From Ophioderma brevispina (taxonomy: Eukaryota > Echinodermata > Ophiuroidea > Amphilepidida > Ophiodermatidae), in NCBI GenBank assembly GCA_023653785.1, contig JAMKCH010049258.1, forward strand, positions 1 through 64,000: 64,000 bases of DNA. Direction: 5' to 3'. The notes under the pieces are model-generated. The model saw nothing but the letters and a program-made list of their open reading frames with translations, was not told the DNA's origin and searched no databases. Of the stretch, positions 22,259 to 33,348 are shown one piece after another; the first letter of the stretch is position 1; each line of letters starts with the position of its first letter. Made by a program: the position numbers and the translations under genes.

Positions 22259-22373
22259 GAACTATGACGATTCCATTGATGTGCTCGTATCTGTAGTTAG
22301 ACTGACGTCAAGTGGACTAAATGATAACACCGTTCACTTCGTGTACAACCGACTCGTCACAAACCAAAAATGA
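22259..22373 (+). CDS. CRHBP: CRHBP-like gene, last exon E, with apparent frame disruptions
   Basis: After an AAAAACAG acceptor the longest open frame reads NYDDSIDVLVSVVRLTSSGL then NDNTVHFVYNRLVTNQK and TGA at 22371. The VVRLTSSG...V-F-Y-R block is the conserved C-terminal strand of CRHBP (VVRMVSSG...VTFEYR). Every good donor in exon D leaves one base, which would put the start of this exon in the other frame, reading TMTIPLMCS. That supplies the family's ninth cysteine just before the conserved block but requires a switch near 22288. A second shift near 22365 would reach a short NECL ending with a cysteine, like the family's C-terminus. Sequencing indels are the simplest explanation. A genuinely decayed or diverged end is possible. 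Confidence 0.75.
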
Positions 22374-22534
22374 GTGCCTCTAGTAATATAAGTCAATGTT
22401 GGAATGTTAGCCCTTTGTACAAAGTAAGTCTTTTTGGTTTAAGGAATTTTGAGAGGTTGACTTTGAGTACATCTTTCATTGCCTATTATTTACCTCCTGT
22501 GTGGGGAATGGCATAAATTTCCTTATACCCTTAG

Positions 22535-22800
22535 CACCTACTCTGTATCATGTGCTTTATGCCATTAATGGAATAAACACCTGATATAGAGTAGGTACTT
22601 TATTCCATTAACGGAATAAAGCACATGATAAATTATAGAGTCCTCCTTTATGAAGGAGTGGCATAGATTTCCTTATACCCTTGGCACCTACTCTGTATCC
22701 AGTGCTTTATTCCGTTAACGGAATAAAACACAGGATACAGAGTAGGTGCTTCATTCCGTTAACGGAATAAAGCACATGATATAGAGTAGGTGCCAAGGAT
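22535..22800. repeat. Cluster of short palindromes (TTATTCCGTTAACGGAATAA)
   Basis: At least four palindromic units of about 26 bp, some imperfect (ATTAATGGAAT), alternate with inverted copies of CACCTACTCTGTATC/GATACAGAGTAGGTG and CATGTGCTTTAT/ATAAAGCACATG. The whole block begins and ends with inverted AAGGGTATAAG-like/CCAAGG edges. It lies 160 bp past the CRHBP stop and contains AATAAA on both strands. A foldback element or nested hairpins; no coding. Confidence 0.75.
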
Positions 22801-23189
22801 ATTTATTTATTTCATTCAGAACAATTTTGATACAAATCAGAATTATATAACAATATATTGCAAGTACATATGAAGTATAAAGTTAAATATTGTATGAGAA
22901 AATAATACAGTAATATAGTATTATGATATGAATAAAGTACGGTACTATAACCATAGAAAGCGAACAATGTGTATTGTATAATGTAATTATGCACAAAGGA
23001 TTACGTTTAAGACATTTTCTTTCTAGACTAATTCCAAAAATACCAAACTTTAAATTTTGATCCAAAATTACTATTCTCATGACGGAATCAAAACAAAACA
23101 TGCAGTCCGTAGCCAGGATTTTATTGGGGGTGCGGATTTTCCAGAAATGGACCTTTCGAGCGCGAGGCGCGAGAACTAACGGTGGAGTG

Positions 23190-23330
23190 CCGATGTGGCA
23201 GGAGATGGTGAACAATAGGGCAATCGATTCAGTTGACTCTTCACGCAACATTAGTTTCACGCTTTATTTCGTTGTCGTCTCTGGAGCCCGGACTATGATA
23301 CCTGCCGGACTATGATTACTTTCACACCGG
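23190..23330. mobile_element. CCGG-ended MITE family 2, copy 3
   Basis: It contains TTGACTCTTCACGCAACAT and TAGTTTCACGCTTTATTTC and ends TTTCACACCGG. It is one of the more complete 3' ends of the family. Confidence 0.65.
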
Positions 23331-25059
23331 CGCCCGCCTTAGAGCCCCTGCAGGGGCCCAGGGGCATAGCCCCCTGGTGGGTCCAGGGAGTGAAGCCCTC
23401 GGAAGCTCTGTGATTTTTGACAATTTGAACATTAATTCCATGGTATAAAGGGTATAAAACCATTACATTTCTGGAAATCTTATCTATTACTTTCCTTTTT
23501 TAGTGCAGATTTGAAGTTTCTTTGTGATTTTCTGCTTCATGTTTGAGTAATAATTCATTGTCATCTGAAACTTCTATATGCAAATCTCCTGGAACCTCTA
23601 TACCTGGTTTACTTGCTCCGCTTTGTGTTTTTTTTTAAAGGAGACGGGGAAGCAGGAAACCCCTTCCGTTACGTCATCATGGGATTGATGGATAGAACAA
23701 TCACAATTTACAGTCGCTTGGGAAATTTTCAATTGAGTTGCAAAACGCGGAGTTTTTTTTTTTGGATTTGGCGTTAGGCCTACTCGGGGGGGACTCCCAT
23801 GTCAAGCAACGTGATTATAAACTTAAAACAGACCATTAGATTTTGATAAGTATTATTTGTTTAACGGCACACATCAATGATATAATATCGCGACCAGAAG
23901 TTTAACCTCGATTCAAATATGCCTCTGGCTAGCGTTGGAGGCAAAAAGCGGCAAACTTCAGCATGATAAAGTTGACCTTTTCGCAGATTGCCGTTTTAAT
24001 AATTATATTGATATGAATTATCCAGCTACAATACGAACACATATTATATTTTGTACATAAACCTAAGCGTCAACCGTTTTCCCCGTTCAGAAAATCTGAC
24101 AATTAGCATGGTATCGGAAAATCCAGTTTATCATTGGTAAAAAATGGAGAATACAATACTTCGGGCATAATAAAATATATTATCAGCCGGGAAATTTAGT
24201 TACTTTTTGTCTTTCTAAATGCAATTTATTGCAAAGACTACCTCTTTTCCGTCCATGCCAATTATGGTCTGAGCTGAATGTACTTTGGAACTGACAATCC
24301 GTTGGCATATCAGAAAATGTTTAATTAATGACTTCAATTAAATGAAACAATTAATTTGTTTATTGTATTGTTTCTTTATATGTCCCCTGGGGCTTTATTT
24401 CATTCAGGGAAACAACTGTAATTTTAATCCTGACAAACTTCAAATATATAATAAATTTACCGCGAGGTTTATTAAGCACTAATGACCAATTTATGTTATT
24501 TAATACAATATCTAGCTTGATTAATTAATTAGATGAATTTGATTAATTAAGGTAAGTAACTGTTAGCTTTGGGCAAAATAATAATCAAGTATCACCTTCA
24601 AGTGACTTTCTAAAGCAAAAACAGAAATTAAATGATCAATTTAATAATAAAAGTATGTTTTGCAATGACAGATTTAGGCGACCAATTGCGCGTATGTAAA
24701 TGATAGTCAATCATTTGAATGTGTAGTTTGGGCGGGGTATGTTCGAACAAAATTTGATTTAAAATGTAAAAGATTTAAGTCAGGTTTGCGATCCACGGAC
24801 ACACAATAGTTAAGTAAACTTTCTGTCTTAATAAGCCTTGACTGTTCACAGATTATTATTCATGCTATAGACATTTTGTTCTGCACCGTCAAATCACGTT
24901 AGACACCTCATTCTGTCCTTGACTATAGTGCAATTGGTATTGCCTGGTCTTCCAATGTATAACGGGACACTGCAGCATTGCATGTCCATGCAGGCAAATT
25001 ATCGGATATGGAAGGTGCTGGATCAGGCAAAACCATACCAGGTTTGGTAAGGTGTGGCT

Positions 25060-25195
25060 TCAAACTGAACTTCCGGTTGCTAGCCGGTAGTGCCCGGTTT
25101 TCCGATTGGAACAGGTTTCTATGGTTGTTCTAAACAATTAAACAGTTCAACCGCTGTTAACTGCCGGGCAACAGGCGGTGAATTTTGAAGTCACC
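25060..25195. repeat. Interspersed repeat, copy 2 (related to 2183-2306)
   Basis: It begins GGCTTCAAACTGAAC and ends GAATTTTGAAGTCAC, weakly inverted ends. The interior is CCGG-rich and diverged from the intron A copy. Confidence 0.5.
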
Positions 25196-25890
25196 CCATG
25201 TCAATCCCACAATGCATTGCGCATACAATTCTAACTTTGCAGCTTAATTATCACATCAAATCAAAGACACATTGTTTTCAAATATTTGTTAATCGGAAGA
25301 CCTATGAAGATCATCGAAAGTATCTCTTACCATTAGCAATAATAATAGTAATTGTTTTCAATTGGTAATTAATTGGTTCAAGGTCTTTGTTTTCCCCGTC
25401 TTAAAAAGCCATGGGGATTTAGTGATAGCAGATTCCGTCCGTGTGTATGTCCGTAGGTCTGTATGTATGTACGTATATCTGTGTTCCCATTTTGGTTAGG
25501 TTGACTGTTTAATGCTCTCATTCTCACATGCCTTGTTCTATTAACTTCATACTTAGTCTTAAGAACTACTTGACCAAGACTCATATGGAGTGTGCGCAAA
25601 TTGACCTCAAATGACCAGTTTTGCCTTCATTTGGTAACACAAAAGTCATGGGATTTGCAAGTTCCAACTTGCAGTATTTTTTAAATTTATAATTACCTTA
25701 GTAAAAATTTTAAAAGCTCATAGCACATTTTTTGGTAAATTTAAATATCGATTATGTTTAAAAAAAATGCAAATTAGTAAAATGGAAAAGTGAACATGGA
25801 AGAATTTAAGCAAGTGCATGCCGAATCGTGCATGCCGGATCAGGCAAGGTATTACTGATTCAGCACGTTGACAGTATGCCCGACTGATTA

Positions 25891-26030
25891 CCGGTGTAAA
25901 AGTAGATATAGTCCGCCGGGAGCCATAATAAAGCGTGAAACTAATTTAATGCGTGAAGAGTCAACTGAATCGAGTGCCGTTGTTATAGGAGGTTTATGAG
26001 TGCGGCGGACTATAAAAACTTCTACATCCG
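25891..26030. mobile_element. CCGG-ended MITE family 2, copy 4 (opposite orientation)
   Basis: It starts CCGGTGTAAAAGTAGATATA then GTCCGCCGG, with AATAAAGCGTGAAACTAAT and GCGTGAAGAGTCAACTGAAT inside. It ends GCGGACTATAAAAAC and a decayed CATCCG, so both ends are inverted. Confidence 0.7.
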
Positions 26031-28526
26031 AACTGGGTTTTTTTTTGTCATTTTGAAGGGGGCGGAATATTCTAAGTGTACGTTTGGAACTGTTAGAAGT
26101 GTGTTATCTATTTTTGTAATGTTACAAACGTAATATTTGACAGAGCTGTGTCTTGAGGGATTTTCTATTAAGAAATAATGCGTATTTGAATGACCTTCCA
26201 ATATCTAAGGAAATTGACCACGATAAATCGAGAAAACGGGTAACATATTTTTCCGAATCGGAAAACGTTGGATGCAAAAACACTTGAGTTCATCTCATTA
26301 AATTGGATAACTCGAAGTATCACGGTTAAACCAAATGTTGCCTTGTTGTTACCCTCGATTGGCTCACCACGCGACGCCAAGCTTTCCGGAGCTGAGCTGT
26401 TTCTCATATTCATTGAATCATATTTCTTTTTAATTGCAGTGGACAACTTAGAGCGACGAAAGATCGTGATTGGAATAAGATTTCAATGTCAAGAGATTAA
26501 GAAACGGAAAAGTTTATTACCGTCAGCTCCATGATCTAGGCGAATGGCGGCTCTTTCTGCATATTGTATAGTCTGATGACGAAACATGAGATCACGATCA
26601 TTGGTTTAACTCATAAAGATAAGAAATTAGTCATCAAGAATAAAGAGTTTAAGAATTAATGGCCTTTACAACATGAATTCACCGTGGAAGGAGACGTGAA
26701 CAGAAGAATACCATCATATATGTTCTGGGCTAGGGGTGCCATTTCAGTATTTTAACAATCGCATGATAGCTCAAAACAAAAATCGTAGTATCTTGTAGTC
26801 TATTTTTAAGGTACGATATAGTAATAGAGTAGTGAAGGAAACAACCTAACACGCATGTTCCAATGATATTCTCTTAACAAGATGATGCATAAATCAAATT
26901 AATCCTAAAATCTTAGGGTTTTGAAATCATGAGTGCCAAAATTTTACTTTGAGACACATGATTTATGCGCGGTAAAAGGCAACCCTTGTTTCATTTAATT
27001 CAGAATAAATATTATAATATGCCTTAAACGTATTACTTCCTACTAGCAAAATTGCTTATAAACCAATCGACATTTGTGTAATTAGAGAGTAAAATAACTT
27101 GAAGGCTGTCCGCACCCTATTTTCCATCGACACCCTACGTTTGCCGCAATGTCAAGACTTTTCAGCCATTGTCAGATTTTTGAATATTTGCGATCTCACC
27201 ACAAAATATACTTTTTTCACAATGCGATTTTTCCCAGATTCATTTGACATTTAAGTGTATCAAGATAACATGGCCAATTGGAAAGGGCAATCTTTCCGCG
27301 ACCTACGGGTTTTACCTTCGACCTCATGACCTTGCGCTGGCCGCCTAAATGTACTGTTTTAGTTACTTTCCTATTTTGTTTTTATTTTAAATTCAACAAC
27401 TTCTTGAATACATGAAGGTAATTGCCTTTCTATAGAATTGTAACAATTCGCTCTAGATTAAAGTAACAGTTACATCAATATCATCAACATCATTTTGTCC
27501 TTGCACATAACTTTTAGGAAAACTGGGTGGTGTGGTCAACAATCAAATCAAAACAAATCATCAAACTGTGCTTTTCCCTCGGTCTTTTAAATTTTGTAAG
27601 AGACTATTGTTAAAAAATCCTGAGAGTTTACAGAGAGGTTTCATCTATTTATTATAAAACTTTTTATTCTTTCTCGTGACGTGGTATACTGTTTTGTCAA
27701 TATTTTTCGTATAAAGTTCCCATGAAAAATACAGTTTGACCTTTTGACTGTAACATTTTGCCAAAGAGCATCTGAGATGGTCAATTATTGTGAGTTTGCA
27801 GTCAAAAGTTGAGTTTAGGGCTGTGATGATGGTTTCACTTTAAAATAACACCACATTGCACATTCATAAGTAGTTTTCTGTAAGTTTACATTAAAAGATA
27901 TTGTTTTATTTTATATGTTTTTGTTTCATTAGATCTTGCTCAAAGTTGGTCTATAGACCCGTAGTTCAATAGCCAGCCATGTCAATGATCCCTGTGCATT
28001 CGCTAAACATGGATCGATTGACAGCTAATAGTATTGTAGTCCTGGCATGTATGCATCTTTTCCCCCAACATGTCTGGTGGCTGACGTCATATTGAATCGG
28101 TCTATTTTCACAGTCCTCAAACCCTCTTGTTACATAATCCTGTAAAATTATATGTTGCTGAAGTCCAGGGACTTTCTAAGTTTTAAAGGAAAGTTGATAA
28201 ATTCTTGTACCGACTATGTAAAATTGACCCAACTTTGGTTTAATAGAATTAATCCATTCTGATCGTATATGTTAATTGGTATATGTAAAAATAACAAATA
28301 ACATGAAAATGTCCAGGGTATATTTCGATATGTGATCGTGTATTTTAATTGAGGCTCACGTTAGATCTATTTGACCGACTAAAATCTTTTAATCTTGTTT
28401 CATGCAGTTTAAAATTTGTTCAAACGCTCGTTGTCCCGTAGAATTGGCCTCCGGGATGAAATGTGTACATGCATAATTAATATAGACCATGTGTAAGTGA
28501 CCCGTAATTAGTATCAGTTCTGAATA

Positions 28527-29645
28527 TACAGACTGTCCCCAAAAAAACTATACAATCAAAGATTAATTTTTTGGCCAAAAATTTAAGTTCATCTCAATTG
28601 GAGTTTTATTGATTCTTTTTAGGAGTGTTCCAGCGTTCATGAAATTTTTAGTTGGTGTAATTTGGGGGGTCACTGGGTTCAGGAGTTATGGCTAATTATC
28701 TGAGACAGTTGAAAAACCTGTTGGGCCAGTTTGGGCTATTCTGTTATCAACACAGTTGCCATTGAAAATCACCTTCAAGACATTCTTTATTGAAAATTAA
28801 AATAAAAGTAAGTATAAAGTGCTGCTTCTTGTGATTTAACGTAATTTATAACTTTATAATGTCGCAATTGCTAATGAATACATGTAGCATTGGGAAATTC
28901 AATTCCAAACAGTCTTGTTGTCTCAGCTTTACTCCAGGTTTTAGCAGAAGGTAGAACCATAAAAACACCCTTGTTGAAAGTAAGCTGAGACCTTTGAACA
29001 TAACCATGCTTTCATTTATTGTTCTTTGTTGAACACTGCTTTCTTCATCATATTCCTCCCTGGCATGTTGGAGGCAGTGGGGAATAGGGGAAGGGTACGG
29101 TAAGTTGTCCCCCCACATTAGAGCGTTAATTGTCCACACAACAAGCTGTAAACAAGCGTTGTCCACACAACGTGCTGTAGACTTGTTACATTACTTTCAA
29201 CAGTCAAATTCCCCAAATTTCCATGCATTTCACGATTATTGTCCCCCTGAGAATGAGTCCCTCATTTCACCCACAACATAACAATTTCTGGTGCTTTCAC
29301 TGAAAAATAATGTATTGATTACTAGTTCAATGCATGATAATACATTCACTCTGATCTGTACAATATTCTTTTGTTTGAAAAGGGTTTAATACCACAATGA
29401 TGCTACATGCCTTATACCTTTAGTTTCTTGAACCTTCAGGTGAAACTGGCCCAAGTGGTATTTTATCCTCTGTGTTCAACTGACAATATCTCCGCTTAGG
29501 GTCCATCAAATTGGATGGAATAAAATCGAGGATTTAGCTTAGGATCTTGTCTAACAAATAAAGTCAAATATTTGGCAGAAATGCACAGTTTGTATTTTTT
29601 TAGAATTTTAGTTTGATTGTATAATTTTTATTGGGACAGTCTGTA
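28527..29645. mobile_element. TA-flanked mariner/Tc1-type element, family 5 copy 1 (1.1 kb)
   Basis: The left end CAGACTGTCCCC then CTATACAATCAAA and right end TTTGATTGTATAA then GGGACAGTCTG form terminal inverted repeats of about 35 bp, flanked by TA. A second copy lies in reverse orientation at 45776-46843. Both contain homologous interrupted frames (for example LNFPML near 28885-28905), but I recognise no transposase domain or DDE/D motif, so coding potential is unproven. Confidence 0.75.
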
Positions 29646-29996
29646 CAATTTGTTTTGTTTACCTTGTGATTGCTCTTGCCTCTGGTTTAGTTGAATTTTA
29701 ATATAAAATCTAGTGCTGAAACGTGGATTAGCGTAAACATAATGCAAAGAAAACATTTCTAATGAAAATTATTCAATTCTCTAAAATGAAATTCTTTGTA
29801 TAATAACTGGAGGCATCTTAGGAGGTAGATGATCTGCAAATTCAAGTGCAATAGACTTAATTTCTCTTTACAATTACATCGAAGTCTTGAAATGTAATTG
29901 GTTTAGTCTACAAATTGAACAAAGTTGTCAATATTTTCCTTTTATTTAATTTTTGACATAATTTATTTATGTACATTTGCTTCACGCTATTATGTT

Positions 29997-30279
29997 TTAA
30001 AGCCCAAAACTGTTTGTAAATATAATGCGCAAAGCGTTTTTACAATCTCGTTATTTTAATTAATATATCCACTCTCAAAACAAAAACATACAAATCTCGC
30101 ACTTTTGCGTCGTTTGTGAGATTTGGTTTATTTTCAGATATATGACATATTACTAAGAGAAATAATAACGACTGGAAAGCGATTTGTTGCACATGAAAGG
30201 TGGTGCGCTTTGATGTTTTCTGTTTTTCAAATTTCTAAATTTGGGGGACCTCTTCAAAAATTTGCTATTATTGCTTTAA
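29997..30279. mobile_element. Probable TTAA element related to 1628-2182
   Basis: The right end CTATTATTGCTTTAA with GGGGGACCTCTTCAAAAATT matches the right end of the intron A element (GGGGGCGCTCTTCAAAAA... GCTTTAA). The left end TTAAAGCCCAAAAC is a weaker match. Confidence 0.45.
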
Positions 30280-30736
30280 TGTATTTTCTACGTAATGAAT
30301 CCAATCTGGTTGTGTTGGATTCCTTTCTTCTCAGATCAGACATGTGACATATTATTTGTTTGTTATTATGTTGAGAAGCGATGAATCCACTTATTCCGAT
30401 TTGATAAGGTGTAGATAGTTGGGCCCTTTTAAATTGCTTAAGCTGATGCCTAATTAAAAGAGACAATTGGTATTATTGGTGTCACTTTTCATGTATTTTA
30501 TTACAAGAGCGTTTCAGATTTCTTGTAAAGTCAAGTGGCTTGTCACTAATTGATACTAAGTATGATTTGCCGCATCGGAAGGACCAACTCCTTGTATCAC
30601 AGCACAGAAGAAAGAGTTGATTTTTAATATTGTGTAGGACTCTCAAAATTTCAGACATGCGGGGAAGATATTAAAATTAGATCTGCTTACATGTCACAAG
30701 TACAATAAATCACCATATTTAAATTTCTTTGTCTTG

Positions 30737-30974
30737 TATTCTGAAAAGGAGTCTAACATTAGACCTGGGTTTAAACCAGGGTTAGTCGTACATGAGTGGA
30801 ACTTTTTCCTTTCAAAATACTGTGAAAGTTAAATAGAATTCCTCATGATGGGCCGGAAGACCCATCCATGAGGAATTTTTCACCCGTATTTTGAAAGGAA
30901 AAAGGGTCCACTCATGTAGGACTAACCCTGATTTAAACACGGGTCTAAAGTTAGACTCCCTTTCTTACAGAATA
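30737..30974. mobile_element. Foldback MITE with about 100-bp arms
   Basis: TATTCTG at the left and CAGAATA at the right begin a near-perfect inverted repeat. It runs through GGAGTCTAAC, ACCTGGGTTTAAACCAGGGTTAGTC, CATGAGTGGA and TTTTTCCTTTCAAAATAC, meeting near a CCTCATGATGG hairpin centre. No coding. Confidence 0.85.
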
Positions 30975-31599
30975 CCAGCCTTTAGATTTAACTTGGAGTA
31001 ATGTGACCACGTTCGCCATCCTGTCACCGCATTCTTTTAAAACTTTTTACGCAATCTATTGAATGCGTAAATATTCTCAATGATCTTAGAATTAGACAAT
31101 ATTGTAATTACTAAATATTGTAATAATTGGGGAAAATGTACATACTAGATACGTAATTTATGTCTAAAAATATTAAGTCTGTAAGTCACTGGTTAAATAT
31201 TTATTTTTAGAATCATTTTATGTAAATAAAATAGCACAATATTGTTAAGATAACTTGACAAAGTATTCCAGTGAATTTTTAATGTAATACGTCCAATCAA
31301 GATGTGTCGGTCCAGTAAATTCTAAGGCCTAGATTTGTGAAAGTCAAGCTTGAGAAGTCGCGACATTCGGCCCGGTTGTCAAATAGAGGTCTTTCACCCC
31401 ACTCATGTATAACCTATAACAAAAGGTGTTAGTTCCCGCAGTATTCGTCATTCAGATCAATTTAATACCCGACCTCAAAGTACTTGTGCTATTCAAAGTG
31501 TGACCCATACTTTTATGCATACATATCCAACATGCATGTCGTTCTTTAGATTTAGAAAGTCTCCAGAAATTTGGAATGGCGGAAAACAATTCCGACCAA

Positions 31600-32802
31600 T
31601 AGTGAGGGACTGTAGTGCACAGATCTCATGAGAGTGTACAAATCTGAATAAAATTGTGAATTTTCGTACACAAGAACTTTATTCAGTTATGATTAAAAAA
31701 TGATGGAAGCACTTGCCACACCCCTTTCATGGCCCTAGCTTGGATTTCAAATTTACAAGGGTTAAAAAATTTAAAGTGTTCCGATTGTGTTGAAAAGCAC
31801 ACCATGGTGTTTGTCGGGTTACAAGGATTCCGAAAAGGTATAGTTTATACTACCTATGGCTTATAGTTTTGGAATTATGGGGTAAGAAATGTAAAAATGG
31901 TGAAAAAGTCAATTATTTTGGTTTGTAAGAGTCAAAAATTAAACGTTGCTCCAATTTTTGTAAAACGTGGTTCAAATTGTTGGTTCAGCTCATAGAATTC
32001 TTCTTCTTCTTCTTCTTGTGTCCAAACACTGTGGTTCTTAAATATGATCCAGCCAGAGATGGGTACAACGTCTGGCTGCTCCACTGAATTCCGCAAGGTC
32101 ATTCTTTGTGCATTGTTGCTCCAGCAGTGGGCAGGTCAAGAGATGTTCCATTGTCTGTGGTGCTGTTCCACAACCACAGGTAGTGTGCTGATCTGCTTCC
32201 AGATAGCCCCACGTCTGCAAGGAAACCTTACATCGGCCAATTCTAAGCTCATAGAATGAAATATAGAAATAGTTGTGACTATCTTACTTGTTTAGTTATT
32301 GACCAAAATGGAGAATAAAGTCAACAACCATTGGCAGCTATTGGATTCTATTGACCTGTGACCTATTTGTTGGATAACGTGGAAACTGGACATAACTGAT
32401 AATGTAAACTATTTATTCCTTATTTCAATCCATTAAGCTAGGAAAACAATCTGTACCACATGTTACCTGAATCAAAGCAACTTTTAACATTTGACCCATG
32501 TACATACCAAAATTGCCTTTTTCCCCACAATTTTACCCCATAACTCTAAGCCATAGATAGTGTAAATCATGTCTTTTTAGAATCCTTGTAATCTGAGAAA
32601 GAGTGTGATGTGCTTTTCAACATGAAGAGAGCATTTTAAAAATCTGACCCCTGTATAACCTTTAAACCCAAGCTGGGGTCCATTAAGGGGGGTTGGCAAG
32701 TGCTTCCATCAATTTAAAGAATTACCAATGCCTAAAGTACTTGTGTGTAAATTTCACAATTTTATCCAGAAGCGCACACTCTTTCACTATAGTCCCCTGC
32801 TA
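31600..32802. mobile_element. Long-inverted-repeat DNA element, family 6 copy 1, split by a LINE insertion
   Basis: The ends TAGTGAGGGACTGTAGTG and CACTATAGTCCCCTGCTA are inverted, and the arms stay complementary for several hundred bases (for example GTGTTGAAAAGCACACC against GATGTGCTTTTCAACA). A second copy lies at 40750-41251. This copy has extra central sequence and is interrupted by a LINE fragment at 31999-32245. Confidence 0.8.
31999..32245 (-). mobile_element. 5'-truncated non-LTR retrotransposon insertion with 12-bp target-site duplication
   Basis: The direct repeat AGCTCATAGAAT occurs exactly at 31987-31998 and 32246-32257. The 247 bp between them read, on the minus strand, LRIGRCKVSLQTWGYL, then a C-x-C-G motif in TTCGCGTAPQTMEHLLTCP, a stop at about 32038, and a (GAA)n tail seen as TTCTTCTTCTTCTTCTT. 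This is the C-terminus of the same LINE family as 9969-10790. Truncation at the 5' end, a tail and a duplication are the hallmarks of target-primed reverse transcription. Confidence 0.92.
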
Positions 32803-32871
32803 CAACAATGTGTGCTTGTTCGTCAATTCTATATTTTGGAGACCATAAAGCCAACTAAAGGGTGATTTCAC

Positions 32872-33128
32872 TGACCTCTACACATGGATAGAGGGCTGCC
32901 GCACGGTTGAATGGTCGCCGAGTGAAACAACAGGAAGTTGGTTTTTGACCTCTACAATATGGCGGAAACAATGCATACACCTAGCTGCTGGTGCACATAT
33001 TCCACACAGATGTTCTATTGTTGGACAAGGTGTATGCATTGTTTCCCGCCATATTGTATAGGTCAAAAACCAACTTCCTGATGTTTCAATCGGCGACTCT
33101 GACCCGCTATCCATGTGTAGAGGTCAGC
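32872..33128. mobile_element. Foldback MITE with about 100-bp arms and 12-bp flanking repeat
   Basis: The ends TGACCTCTACACATGGATAG and CTATCCATGTGTAGAGGTCA are inverted. The arms also share CAGGAAGTTGGTTTTTGACC and GGCGG.AACAATGCATACACC. GGGTGATTTCAC lies directly outside both ends (32860-32871 and 33129-33140). Confidence 0.85.
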
Positions 33129-33348
33129 GGGTGATTTCACGGGAGGTCAATAGGTTAATTTGGCCATATCTGCCTCCAGAACAACAAAAACATGTCGAGA
33201 ATACAAAGGATTCCCCAGCAGAAATAGTTGAAATTTTCAGGTGAGCCAGGTGCATGTATTGTGTTCCTTGCGTTCCTCGCATGCTTGGATGATCTGGAGG
33301 GCAAACAAAAGCCCATTCAATATAATTTGTCATCCGTTAAAGGTTATA
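33129..33348. mobile_element. MITE family 1, copy 3
   Basis: Shares CTGCCTCCAGAACAAC, GTGAGCCAGGTGCATGTATT and GCATGCTTGGATGATCTGGA with 481-698. Its own ends are eroded, and it abuts the foldback MITE at 32872-33128. Confidence 0.65.

Larger units (their letters stand above)
22801..28526. other. Intergenic region downstream of CRHBP
   Basis: No gene is supported. It holds two CCGG-ended MITEs (23190-23330, 25891-26030) and one dispersed repeat (25060-25195). A G/C-rich block at 23330-23400 (CCCTGCAGGGGCCCAGGGGC) resembles local inverted low-complexity sequence. Overlapping ORFs at 26168-26534 on both strands show no domain I know. The rest is AT-rich and unassigned. Confidence 0.5.
29646..31599. 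other. Intergenic AT-rich stretch
   Basis: No gene is supported. It holds a probable TTAA element (29997-30279) and a strong foldback MITE (30737-30974). Other parts are AT-rich and unassigned. Confidence 0.45.

Noticed and set aside
22535..22800. Possible CRISPR-like array because of evenly repeated palindromes
   Set aside because: Repeats are inverted rather than direct, spacing is irregular and the context is eukaryotic.
26168..26534. Overlapping ORFs on both strands
   Set aside because: No domain, no splice context and no second copy; length is within chance for this composition.
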